Source: Thecaphora thlaspeos
Taxonomy: Eukaryota > Basidiomycota > Ustilaginomycetes > Urocystidales > Glomosporiaceae
Direction: 5' to 3'
Length of the DNA: 64,000 nucleotides
Assembly (NCBI GenBank): GCA_900291925.1
Contig: UWYS01000003.1
Span: 1,302,001-1,366,000, forward strand
In this document: positions 20,551 through 32,475 of the stretch, piece by piece
How the letters are laid out: every line of letters begins with the position of its first letter
Position numbering within the stretch: the stretch's first letter is position 1
Notes under the pieces: generated by a model
The model's input: only the letters and a program-made list of their open reading frames with translations
The model's database searches: none
What the model was told of the DNA's origin: nothing
Position numbers and translations under genes: made by a program

Positions 20551-23500
20551 ATGTCGTTCAGCTGGAAGGGCCTTCTCGGCGTCAACTCATCGTCGTCGTT
20601 GTCGTCGTCTCAGAGCGCCACCCATTCCCCCTTGTCCTCTTCCAACACTTCCCAGCCCTCGACGGCATCGGCCGCCTCGAGCTATGCCACGTCGGCCGTC
20701 GGAAACCCGGCGGCCGCGGGCAAGTCCACGGCCAACGGATCACATTATGGAGGAGGAGGCGGCGGCGGAAGTACCGTCGGTGCTTTCGGCGGCGCAGTGG
20801 CTGCATCCATCCCGTCCGTCCCCAGCTCCCGCGCCCTGTACAACCCCAACCCGTACGCGCTCAACCACCAGGCCCCGCCGCAGCAGGTCTCGTTCTTTGG
20901 CGGCATGGTGACCCCAATCGCATCTGCCTCACTTGGCAGCCCCGGCGGCGTCGGCAGCTTCGGCGCCGTAGCACCGCCACGGAAACCGCTCGAGGTCCCC
21001 GTCAATACGGTCGAGGGCGGGGGGCCGCTGTTGGGCATGGAGAACGTGAGTCACTTGTCGGTCCAGATCCGAGAATCGTCTCGACGCCTTTCTTCGGTCG
21101 TCCAGTCGGAGTGGACTGTTGCTGTTCTGTGTTTCCCGTTGCTAACGCCTGATGGCGACCGCTGTCGTGCACGCCCCCCTCTGGCCTCTCTTCCCCCTCC
21201 GCCCTTCCTGCGCGATGCTTGCAGTTTGGAAATACCTGGTATGTCTTTGCAAGGCGTGGCCTCACATCGATCACTTTGCTGGGCCGACCGATCTTGCCGT
21301 CGAGTCCGATCGCATGTGCTGACGGACCTCCCCAACCCCCCCCCTTCCTCCCCTTTCCTCTGTCATCGTGCAATTCGCCACCCTGCAGCTACGTTAACTC
21401 GATGCTCCAGGCCCTCTACTTCTGTCGCCCCTTCCGAGAGTCGCTCCTTAGCTACCAACCGCCGCGGCGCTCTTCTACAGACGGTCTGCTGGCCGCGGTG
21501 CCCAAGTCACCAACACCAGCGGCGGCAGCGGGAGACGACGTGACACCGACCGAAGACGCAGCCGCCAACGCCGATGGCAACTGGGAGCTCGACGCTCTCA
21601 TGCGCGAGGGGATACCGCCCCCTGACACGCTCTTTGCCGCCCTTCGCGATCTCTTTGACGTCATCGCCCAGGCGCCTCGGTCGATGCAGACGGCCTCCGT
21701 GGTGTCGACCACCACGCCAACCAGTGGCACATTCGCGCCCGGCTCGCTGACAAGTCCCTCGCCGCTCTCGGCCGCTTCTACCGCGGCGGGCGGCAGCGGC
21801 GGCAACGGTAGCACTGCGGGCGGCGCGTCCAGCATGATGCGTAAGGCGTCGACGCTGGGAAGGCCATCAACAGCCGGCGCCACGAGCGGCCGAGGCGGTA
21901 TCGGCAGCCATGCGGCGTCCGGCAGCGGAGCAGCGTCTGCGGGCGCCGTCAACATCGTACCAGGCTCCTCGGCGGGTCAGGGCCAGGCTGCTTTGTCAAT
22001 CTCGACCGCCAACGTCAACGGCAATGCCAACGGGAGTGCCGGCGGGGCGGAGATGGGCTTCGCGGTCGACTCGTCGGCGGTCAAGGCCTTCATCGGCACG
22101 CTGAAGCGCGAAAACGTACTTTTCGACAGCACCATGCACCAGGACGCCCACGAGATGCTCAACTTTGTGCTCAACAAGGTCGGCGAGGACCTCGTCGATG
22201 CCGATCGTGCGCGGCGTGCAAGGAAGCAGCGGCAGCAGCTAGAAGCCGAGACGCAGGCGCTCAACGGCCATGCCCCTCCGTCTGTCGTGAGGGAGGTGGG
22301 GCCAAACGGCAGCACCTGCGTGCATCGTCTGTTTGAAGGCGTGCTGACCAACGAGACGAGATGCCTGACGTGCGAGACGGTGAGTGAATTCTAGCCAGCG
22401 CGAGATGTCCGTCAGCGAGTGCTTCTCAATCGCGGCACCGCTAAACACGTCGACAACGATTCTCTTTCGCCCCTTGTCTTTGCCTCGCTCCGCCCTCCCG
22501 TCAGGTCACCTCGCGCGACGAAGCGTTCCTCGACCTGTCGATCGACATTGAGCATAATGCGTCGGTCTCATCATGCCTGCGGCAGTTTTCGGCGTCCGAG
22601 ATGTTGCGGTCACGCAACAAATTCTTCTGCGACTCTTGCTCCGGGCTCCAGGAGGCTGAGAAGCGGATGAAAGTCCGTAAGCTCCCCAACGTGCTTGCGC
22701 TCCACCTCAAGCGCTTCAAGTATGAGGAGTCGATCCAGCGCTACGTCAAGCTAGCCTACCGCGTCGCCTTCCCGCTCGAGTTGCGGCTGTTCAATACGTC
22801 GGATGACGCAGACGATCCGGACCGGCTGTACAAGCTCTCCGCTATCGTCGTCCACATTGGCGCGGGACCGCACCATGGCCACTACATCGCCATCGTCAAG
22901 GTGGGCCAGCGCTGGGTGCTGTTTGACGATGACAGCGTGACATACATCGACGAGTGCGAGATCTCAAAGTACTACGGCGACCGGCCGGGCATTGGCAGCG
23001 CCTACGTCCTCTTCTACCAGGCTGTCGACCTCGACTTTGAGAGCCTCGGCCTCGATCAGCCCCTCGACGTGCCTTCGGCGGACGTGGTCGACCCAATGGC
23101 CGGATCGACGGCAAACGGCGGCGGCGGCGGTAGTGACGACGCACGATGGCACTTCCGTGACGAGTCCGGCCCCATCGGCAGCGGCGGCGGCGGTCTTACT
23201 ACCGTCCCCGAGGTCGCCGGTGGCGTGCCGTCCACTACCGGTAGCCGCCACTTCAGGCTCACCTCTGCTCCCGCGCCCGCAGCTGCATCGATGTCGACCT
23301 CAGCGACGCATCAAGGCATAGCGACCGCCGGCAGCGCGGCGACTTTCAACGGCAGCGACCCGTCGGGCGGAGCAGGCGCCTCGGAAGCGGCCAACGCCAA
23401 CGGCAGCAGCGGTGGCTGGTTCGACTCCCTGCGCAGCCGTGGCGGGCGGGCAGGCAGCCAGTCGATGCGCAGGCCCAAGACGATGTCGACCGTCGAGACG

Positions 23501-24706
23501 CACGGCAGCATGAACGCCGGCGTCCACAGCGTACCCGTACACGTACCCGGCGAGGCGTCCGCAGGTCCCGGCAGCAGCACGAGCGGATCGACGGCTCCGA
23601 CGCCGCGACACCACGCCATGACGCTTGGGTCAGCTACTCCAGAGACGATGACGACGTCGACCAGTACCCTCAGCAGCATCGCCAGCACGCCGTACCACAC
23701 CGTCGAGCCGCTCTCGCCAATGACCAAGGAGCCCGCCTCGATCACCGGCAGCCAGGATCAGGAAGCGTTCCCTACATCGACCTCTGGCAGCTCCGGCTTC
23801 GAGAGGACTCCTCCCATCGCTGCTGCTGTTGTTGCTGCAAAGGCCGCTGCTGCGACGAGCTCGGCAAAGGCGCACGAGCAACGGCTGCAGCGCGAGGAGA
23901 ACATGGCCCGGGCCCAGCTGAACCGCAACAGGCGGATGCGCGCCGCCTCGGAGAGTGTGGTCCCGTCGCACGCCATGGCGCACAGCCCGATCAACGCGGA
24001 GGCGATGGGCGGCGTCTCGAAGCTCAGAAGCAGCCCGCTGACGGAAGAAGCCTCGTTACCGCGGCCAACGACGCCTTCTCAGCACCACCGCCACCACCAG
24101 CACGATGCCTCCGCGTATCCAGCAACCGACGCCTCGACGACGGCGGCGGCGTCCCACTCACCGCTGCAGCAAAAGAGCCTCCACCAAGCGCAGCAGGCAG
24201 CCGCCGACTCACAACGCTTGTCGCAGGTCTCCTTACCAGGCACCACGGGGATCGCTGCAGCCGGAGCAGCGTTTGCACCGGCCGACCGACCCATTTCGAA
24301 AAAAGAGCAAAAGGCCATCGCCCGGACCAGCCGGAGGGGCAGCAGCGGTCTGGATCTGGGCAGCATGAGTATCCCAGGCTTCGGAGGCGGCAGCTCGCTC
24401 GTCCACGCTGCCACGGTCGCTGGCGGCGAGCATGGTGGGGCAAGTGGGGCCATCACGCCGTCCAAATCTGGCAACGGGATGTTTTCCAACATCTTTGGAG
24501 AAGACAGCAGTAGCAGCACGGGGACAGGGTCGCCATACACGGACTCGGTTGCTGCGACGCCCGAGGAGGCGGCGACACCGGGCAGCGTCGTGACGTCATC
24601 GACGACGAACGAGAGGGGCGACAGGAGCCATCCGACGAGGAAGTCGAGCATCAGCACGCGCTCGCTCAGCAGGACGTTTGGCTTTGGCAGATCAAAGGGG
24701 ACGTAG
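20551..24706 (+). CDS. UBP9: Ubiquitin carboxyl-terminal hydrolase, Ubp9/USP12-USP46 type
   Basis: Cysteine-protease deubiquitinase (USP fold). Exons: 20551..21045, 21225..21238 (14 nt), 21389..22379 and 22505..24706, giving 1233 aa with phases matching throughout. The Cys box is [17 protein letters not shown]. The codon of catalytic Cys170 is split by the second intron (TG in the 14-nt exon, C in exon 3). The motif [14 protein letters not shown], the zinc-ribbon pairs CLTC (exon 3) and CDSC (exon 4), and the His box [12 protein letters not shown] with catalytic His626 followed by [10 protein letters not shown] are all present. The YFCRPFRE and [14 protein letters not shown] signatures match the Ubp9/Ubp13 (yeast) and USP12/46 (animal) branch. 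In animals and fission yeast these enzymes work with WD40 partners, which are not encoded here. The N-terminus (1-160), a large insertion (about 190-300) and the C-terminal ~550 residues are Ser/Gly/Ala-rich and probably disordered, making it much longer than yeast Ubp9. Confidence 0.95.
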
Positions 24707-25405
24707 CAGCGCTCGTAGCGGTGGTGCAGGGGAGGTGCGTCCATCTATATCCCGTGCCTTGCATCTGTTCCGTTTTTGGCCGTCCCTCGTCTCGAACACT
24801 CAGCAATTGCAGGATCAAATTATCGAGTCGAAGCCATGTGTTTGTCCCTGTTCGGCGGTTGTGCAGTCTTTGTTCGGCGTTTGTACAGTCCCACGGCGTG
24901 GAGAGTAGCTGAAATGGCCCGAAGAGAAGGCAAGTCGCTGCATACCCCTTCGCTGTTGAGTCTTGTATTTCTATCGCAGAGAGGTTGGAGGGAGTAGAGC
25001 AAAACGACTTGAACGAGGTCATCTCGGTAGCACGCTCGATCTTGGACATCAATGGCGGGCGGAGGTGCAGGTGCGTTCGTCCTTTCGTAGGGACGTTGAA
25101 AAGGGTCTATGTGCGCCTGCCCCGATCGGCTCCCCTACCGGCTTTTTCCCAAAGCCGGCGGAGCGAGTAGAACAGAAGGGAGTTACACGCTGTGCCGCAA
25201 TCAAAATGCGGGGTGAAATTGAGTGAATTGAGTATCGGCGTCGGTTACATCCACCCCACCGTCATCACCACCACCACCACCACCACCATAGGCTTTACTC
25301 TCTCCTACGTATCCCCAGAGCGACACCACACACCAAGCGACACTGACGAATCGAAACCAACTCAACTTCATATTCCCCTCCCTCCCTCCTTTCCCAAAGG
25401 TCAAG
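24707..25405. other. Spacer between the deubiquitinase and PEX4
   Basis: About 700 bp on the path between two tandem plus-strand genes; it should hold the 3' UTR of the first and the promoter of the second. A CAC trinucleotide run (about 25266-25285) lies 120 bp before the PEX4 ATG. No other gene is seen. Confidence 0.5.
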
Positions 25406-26030
25406 ATGACAACACCATTCCTCAAACGTCTCTTAAAGGAACATCAATCTATCGTCAAAGATCTCGGTTCCTCTTCGTCGGGGGGACGAAGTAAGACTTC
25501 TAATCCTGATCTACTAGAACTACGTCCTTACGATCACGATCTTGAGGATCTGACTGAGTGGGTGGCTTGCATACGTGGACCTAAGGGTGGGGCTTATGAA
25601 GGTACGTTTCCCCCTTCTCCCCCGTTTCCTCCCCTTCCCCCTCCCTCTTCCTCTTCCTCATTTGAAAGCTACAACTAAACCACCCTCTTCCGACCCGATC
25701 GTAAATCCAGGCGGACTATTCAACCTCTCTCTAACAATCCCATCAACCTACCCTACCAAGCCACCACAGATCAAGTTCCTAACCACCCTCTTTCACCCAA
25801 ACGTAAACTTCAAGAGTGGAGAGATCTGTCTCGACGTCCTAGCCTCTTCGTGGACACCAGCCTGGACTCTACTCAGTATCTGCACGGCCATCATCGCTCT
25901 ACTCGATGCGCCCGAGCCTGACTCGCCACTCAACGTAGATGCCGCCAACCTCGTGAGGAGCGGAGACACGACGGCATATAGGAGCATGTGTAAGATGTAT
26001 ACGCGCTTGTTGGCGCAAGGTACGGGGTAG
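25406..26030 (+). CDS. PEX4: Peroxin-4, peroxisomal ubiquitin-conjugating enzyme (E2)
   Basis: E2 enzyme that, anchored by Pex22, mono-ubiquitinates the import receptor Pex5 so that it can be recycled from the peroxisome membrane. Exons 25406..25601 and 25711..26030 around a 109-bp intron (GTACGT...ATCCAG), 171 aa, a standard E2 length. The UBC fold signatures are clear: LKEHQSIVKDL in helix 1, YPTKPPQIKFLT, the HPN triad at residues 94-96, and active-site Cys105 in NFKSGEICLDVL. SSWTPAWTLLSICTAI and PEPDSPLNVDAANL follow. The long PEPDSPLN stretch and Pro-Ala-Trp after the active site are typical of Pex4/Ubc10 rather than Ubc4/5. It converges on the PLD gene with only 127 bp between the stops. 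Third codon positions are less GC-rich than in most neighbours. Confidence 0.93.
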
Positions 26031-26157
26031 GAGGAGGCTAGCGAGCGTACTATGATGGGATCTCGAAATGAAAACATGGATGGAGACGATGCGGTACCAA
26101 GTAACTCAGAGGTAAAAGAACGACGAAGCAAGGGAAAGAAAGGAGGCGAAAGAGCGG

Positions 26158-29100
26158 CTAGTCGTAGATCAGAAGCGGGTTGATCCTGTCCATCGCAAAC
26201 AACTGCAATGTCGAGGCGGAGCGGAGAGATAGAGGGAGCCGCGTGCATAAGTATACGTCCCGTCACACCTAAAGCCCCGTCCCCTTCCAAGCTATGACCA
26301 TTGGCCGATGGGCCAAGCTACTCACAAAGTTGTTCGACATGTCCTCGGCCTCTAAGAATCGCGTCGGGTGCATGACGAGCACGCCCCTCGTCTCCATCAG
26401 CAGCGAACCCATCTGCTCGAGCTCCTGCATCGAGAATCCAGGCTGCGAGCTCCCGCCACCGCCTTGCTGGGTGTGCTGCCGGGTATGGTCCGACGATTTG
26501 TTGCCGTTCCCGTTTCCCTTGCCGCCGCCGATGGATGAGGCAGAGTGCAGCTGCTCGGCGTTGCTGTTGGTCGAGATGCTCTGCTTCGATCGGCTGTGCG
26601 TCAGGCCTTCGTCCTGTCCGCCACCACCACCGCTTTCGTTGTTGCCGGCGCCCTCCTCCCTCTCCTTGTCATCGCCGGCGCTGCTGCTCGACCGCTTCTC
26701 GCCCTTTTGGACGAGCAAGGACGGGTCCACCTGTCCCACCGGCCCGCCCACGCTCGCGCCGGGCACGCTCTGCGTCTGTCCCTCGCGCTCGCTACGGTTC
26801 TCTTTGGCGCCGAATTTGCCGCTCTTGGACAGCCGCTCCGACCAGGCGCCGTACGCCTTGTACTCGCCCCACGTCGAGACCATGTCGTCCGGGACGCACT
26901 TGAACACCTTGCGGTAGATCTGCGTATTGTGCACCGCACTCTTGAGCCAGTAGTCTTGATAGAAGCTGTCTATCAGCGGATCGGCAAAGTTGTTCGGGTC
27001 AATGTCCGGCGCGTCGATCGGCGGTGCCCAGGGGCTGTTGGACATGCGCGTCGACATCTTGCGCTTCAGGTCCTCGGGCGGGATTGACGTCGCCTCGCTC
27101 TGTTGGCGCGAGCGGTTGGTCGCCTGCGACGGCGGGCGGAGCCTGCCGTTGTCGTCGTTGGAGTCGACCACGGAGGCCGACTTGCGCATGCTGCTGCCAC
27201 CCTCGCCACGCTGACGGGACCCGACGCTGCCCCTGCGTCGGTCGTTGGTCTCGCCGCCCTGCTTTCTGTGGGCCGACGCTGCCGCCGCCGCCTGCTGCGG
27301 CTGCTGGGCCTGGGCAAGCATCTTTTCCTCGATCGTTCCTTCCACAGTGCTGTCGTACTTGCCGTCCGACGTCATCCCGCTGCCGCCGCCTCGGACGACA
27401 TTATCGACGCGCTCGTCTCGCGCAGCAATATGTCGCTTGTTGGCGTCGGTCGACTCGGACGACGGTTGCTCGCCGCCGTTGACCTGGATGCGCCAGTCGT
27501 GCTCGTCGCAGTGGTGGCTGTTGCTGTTGCTGGCGGCGCCGCCGTCGTCGCCCTCGTCCTGACGGTGGACGACGCTCTTGATGCGGTTGCCCAGCTCCTT
27601 GGCGGCGCTTGGCCCGATGTGATTGGCCGCTTGGGCCGCGGTCCGCTTCCAGATCCGCCCCGGGTTGCGCTTCTTGACCTGGGTGACACCTTGGCCCTTG
27701 GCGTCGTTCGTCGCCCCACCCTGTCTGTTTTCCGTCTGCTCGTTGTCCGGGTCCCACGCCTCGCCGTGATCAATCATTCCGTCGTCGTCTTCCTCCTCGT
27801 CGCCATCCTCATGCTCCTCATCGCTATCGCCGCAATCGTCGTATCGCTGCTGCTGCGAGCTCGTATCGGAGGTGTCGGCCCAGCCCGCGTCGTCGTACAT
27901 CGACGAGTTGCCGTTGGGGACCGTCTCAACGTGGGCCTCCTTTTTGCCATCTGAGTCGAGCTCGTCGACGTCAACGCCAAGGTGCTCGCGCATCAGGTGG
28001 ACGCGCAGGGTGTTGGCAAAGCGCCCCACCTTGTAGGGCTGGCCGGCCATGGTCGAGTCGAGCATGTCGTAGTCACGGATGACGCAGGCGAGCTCCGAGT
28101 CTCGGTCGCCGCGCTGGCTGCGCTCGTTGATGTTGGCCGATCCGATGATGGCAAGCCGGTCGTCGACGATCATGATCTTGTCGTGGAGGTATACCTGCTC
28201 GGTCGTCAGCTGGCCGCCGCGCAGCTTTCCCCAGTTTCGCAGCGAAAAGAAGCTGATGTAGTCCTCCGGGTTAATGCCCTCGCGACGCAGCTTGCCAAAG
28301 ATTGAGTGCTCGCCGCGCGAGATCGAGCGGTTCTGCAGCTCGACGATGAGCCGGACCGACGAGGCGTCCGGATGGTCGATCGGCATCGGGAAGCCCGGTA
28401 TCAGCGGGATCACGATGACGGCGCGCCAGGGGGTCCCCTCGCGGTGGGCGCGGATGATGCGGCTGACGAGCGCCTCGCCGATTTGGTTCTCGATGCGCGT
28501 CCCCTCGACAACAGTCGACGAGATGAAGAACTGGTTCTCGATGTAAACAAAGTGGTCGCTCATCTGGATCGACTTGAGGTAGGCGTTCTGGATCGAGTGC
28601 TCGACCTTGCTCGCCGTCCCTAGGCTCCAGGGCCCGGCGGAACGGCAGATCTGGACCTCACAGCTGCCCGTCAGGCCGTACTTCTTCAGCTCCTCAGCCG
28701 TGAAGTCAGGCGGCGGCACGAGGAACGGCATCACGCGGCTGTGGTTCTTGATACGGAGCAGGAAGTTCCAGCGCTGTGTGAAGTGGCGGCACAGGTCGCG
28801 CGCCGGCTGACCCACCAACTGGAGGCCGACATCGTGCCACGGCATCCGGGGGAACTTGTCGCGCGCGAACAGATCCTCGTGCGGCTTGCTCAGCGTGTGC
28901 CACTCCATCACACGCTCGTTGGCGTAATCCTGGCCTGGCCAAACGTGAGCCTCCTTGCCGCCGCGCGACGGGCCCAGCAGGTCCGGATGCGATTCGTCGA
29001 CGCCCTCGCCGTGGCCGCTAGCCTCGTGGTAGACATCGTCGATGAGCGTGTGGGCGGGAGTGTCGTAGCGGCCGAAGCAGAGGTCGAGGCCGCCCATGAA

Positions 29101-32100
29101 GGCGATTGTCTCGTCGATCACGCACAGCTTTTCGTGGTGCGCCCAGTAAAAGGTGCCCGTCTGGAAGTGGCTCGGCGAGCGCTGGACAAAGATGTTTGGG
29201 TGGAGGTTGGTGAGGCGCTGCTTGGTGTAATTAGAGTCCGTTGGTGTGAAATTGTTCGAGACCTCGTTGTAGATGATGACAAAGACCTTTACGCCCTCCT
29301 CAGCCTTTCTCTTGAGGATGCTGTCGAGCCGCCACTTGGGCTGGCCGGGGCGGCGCAGGTATAGCTCCGGCGAGAGCCACCAATCATGGATGAAGATGCT
29401 GCGGGCCACGGCAGAGGGCGGCGGAGCAAAAGGTAAACGTGTCGTGCGTGGGGAAGACAGGTGGAGCGATGAGTCAGCCTTGTGTGTGACGCCACGAGGT
29501 CCAGCAAGCATGCAGCAAGGGCAACCGGACACTTACCGATCCTTGGCCATCAGCAGCGCCTTACTGAGATTCCAGTAGTAGTCGCGGCCGTCGACGAGCC
29601 ATTGGGCGCTCGCGTTGAGCCTGATCGGGGCGAAGCTCTCGAAGCGGTTGCTGCCGCTAAAGATGTTGCGCTTGGCCATCTTGTCCATCGAGACAATGAA
29701 TTGCTCCATGTCGCGCTCGTTCTTGGCGACAAGCTTGAGCTTGCGCTCGGCGTTGCGGATGTAAAACGTGTGGCTGCTGGCGTTGCGGCCCGGGTCGGAC
29801 TTGTCGGCGGCGGCGGCGGCGGCGTCTGCGTCGCCCGCCTTAGCCTTCCTGTCCGGGTCGTTGAAGAGCCCCTCGGTCAGGAGCGCCGTCTGGTCATAGG
29901 ACGCCTGCTTGTCGTCGCCCGGCTTGCCCGGCTGCTCGGAGCTGTCGACGGGACGCTCCTTGTCGTCGCTGTGGGTGAGGCCGTGGGCGAGGTGCATCGT
30001 CTGCTTGTACAGCCGCTTGGGCCGCTCGATCCGGAAGTCGCTGTCCATCAGGAAGACGTCGTAGATCTGAAGTGTGTCGGGCTGGTTGACGATGGCGATG
30101 AAGCTCTCGCGCACGATGAACCATTTTGGCTCATACGCCTTGGCCCAGCGCGCCGGCGTGAGGATGCCCTTCTGGTCGTTTTTGCGAGACGACTTGGAGA
30201 GGATGCGCAGGTAGCCCTGCTTGCCCTGGTGGCCGCCGGCGCGCGATGCGAGCGAGACCGAGAGGGCCGAGATCTCGAAAAACTTGCAGAGGCGGTTGGC
30301 CTCGGCGCGAAACATGGTACGGCGGATCAGCTCAATAATGTAATTCTCGAGAGCGTCGCGCTGGGCCCGGGCAAAGTCGGCCTTGGCGACTCGGCCCTGG
30401 CGCTGCAGCTGATTGAGGTAGGGGATGCTCGTCTTGGGGAAACTCGGCAGGCCAAAGTCACCCTCGGCGTTGCCGATCGAGCGTCCGAGGTAGCCGCGCA
30501 GCGCCGAGGCCCGGTAGTGGGCGTGGAGGTTGATAAAGTCGCGCAGCTCGCGGTAGACGACCCACTTGACCAGGCCGTTGCCATACTCGAGCTCGATCCG
30601 GAAGACGGCGTGGGTGCTGTGGAGCGGGTTGACGCTGTCGGTGACGCGCAGCTTGAGGTGGTTGAGCAGCACGGGAATCCGGCGGTGCTTCTGCTCGTCG
30701 CGCTCGATCGCCATCTTGAGCAGGAAGACGGGCAGGATGCCCGTCTGAAGCTCGGTCGCCAGGCCCATCTGGGTCGCCTGATTCTTCGGCTCTTCCTTCT
30801 TGGCCTTCTCACGGACCATCCTCTTGAGCTGCGCCCAGCGGTTCTGGGCGTTGGGCGTCGCGTTGGCGTTAGCATTGCTGTCGTCATCATCGCGGCTGCT
30901 GCTCCCGCTTCCCTGCCTCGTCGGGTCGCCACCACCCTCCTTGTCGCTGCCGCCGAGCATGATCTTGCTGATGGCGCGCATCTTTTGCGTCGTCGGCGTG
31001 GCCGGCGCGCCCGCTCTGCCGCCGTTGTCAGACTCGTGCATCGGGCTCTGGCTGATGTGGGGGACGTCCAGCTGCGTCTGAGACGTCGTCGCCGCGTTGT
31101 CATCGACGCTCGCCTCGCCCTCGGCGTCCTCCTCGCCGTGCTCCTGCGGCGTCTCGAAGGCGCCTCGCAACCGGCGCGAGTTCTCGGCCCAGTGGGAGCC
31201 CGTCCGACTCGCCTTGGCGTCCCTCCCGCTGCCGCGGCCGCCGTTGCCGTCTTCGCCCCCTTTGGATTCGGTAGAGGCGCTACTGGCGGTCCGCTTCTGC
31301 TTCTGCGAGCCGGAGCCGCCTGCGCTACCAAAGATGTTGAGACCAGGCCGGTTGCCCGCGCCTTCGAAGAGTCCGCCGAACTTGGCGCCCGTCTCGGAAG
31401 CCTTTTGCTTGTCGCCGCCCTTGCCCGAGGGCGTCTGCGGGGTCGAGGTGCTCGAGTTGAGCCGGCTGAGTCGATTGGAGGCTTGGTCAGCCTTGAGCTT
31501 GCGGATCTTTTCGCGCTGCTCTTCGTTGGGCCTCGATGCCCAACTGGGGCCGCGGTTGGCGACGCGGTCGGCAGTCTCTGGCGAAAGGAGGTCCTGTCGG
31601 TTCTTGCTGTTGCCTGGAGGGCCAACGCCCTTGTCCTTCTTGGTGTCGTCGCCTTGGGCACGGTTCTGCGTTGCCCTGCTGGAGAGGTTGACATCGGTCG
31701 GCTTATTGTGCCGATTCTCACCGGCCCGGATGTTGCGCTCCGAGAAAATCTCGCCGCCAACGAGTGCGCCTTCGCCGACGGACTTAGTTTGCCTCTCAGC
31801 GTCCAACGCCGCGCCGTCGCCGTCGCGTCGGATCGAGTCGTCATACGCTGCACCTAGCTTGTCGCCGGCGGGGCCGTGGACGCCGAGCGCCTGGTCGATC
31901 TTGTCGAGCCCCTGCATCGTCTCGCCCTTTTCCTTACGGGCCTTTTTGTGGCCGTCTGATGCATGGCCTGAGCCGTCTCGCTCACTTTCCGCCTGACGAC
32001 GCGCTGCATTGTCGTCATCTTTCTCAGCATCACTCCTGCCCGTTCCGCCTTGGCTGCGGTTGTTTTCTTCGGAGTAATGTGGACTCGTTGCTCCGGGGTG

Positions 32101-32475
32101 GTTGATGTGGGCATCGGGATCGTTTGGATGGTTGCCCGGCGCTTTGCTGTTCCAGAGGCCGGCGATCCAGGAGGAGCGGCTCAGCTGCTGACCCTCGTCG
32201 TCGTCCCTGTCGCCTTCCCGTGCAGCTGTCTCTGCCTGTGCGTGCTTTCGGTCGTGGCCGCTCGTTTCGGAGGCGTGGGGTGGACGCTTGATCTGTTGCC
32301 CGTCCTGGCCGTGGGCTTGGTCGGAGCGCTTCTCTGCATCATCGTCGATGGCGCTGACCTGCGATGTCGCCGTTGAGGTGTCGTCCGGCTCGTAGGCTGT
32401 GGACAAGCCGGTCGCGTTTCCGACGACGTCGACCGCCTGATGGACGAGGTCGGCAAACGAGGTGCCGGAAGCCAT
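26158..32475 (-). CDS. SPO14: Phospholipase D with PX and PH domains (PLD1/Spo14)
   Basis: Hydrolyses phosphatidylcholine to phosphatidic acid and choline; Spo14-type enzymes are PIP2-dependent and needed for membrane growth, sporulation and secretion. Exons: 32475..29537, 29398..26326 and 26202..26158 (2018 aa), with GT-AG introns of 138 and 123 bp. Residues 1-560 are charged and disordered. A PX domain lies at about 600-738 and a split PH domain at about 753-935 with a Ser/Ala-rich insertion (840-900). The first HKD motif is H1068-x-K1070-x4-D1075 (HHEKLCVID) and the second H1385-x-K1387-x4-D1392 (HDKIMIVDD). FIHDWWLSPELYL and GSANINERSQ are classic family blocks. Past the second HKD there is another ~500-residue low-complexity insertion before a final conserved-looking tail. 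The last exon (LFAMDRINPLLIYD) is favoured over read-through to a stop at 26269 because a GTGAGT donor and TTGCAG acceptor keep phase. Confidence 0.95.

Noticed and set aside
29482..31857. A 791-codon open frame on the plus strand opposite PLD1
   Set aside because: It lies fully antisense to the PX-PH coding exon of PLD1, has no recognised motif, and is the expected mirror of GC-rich third positions in a real gene.
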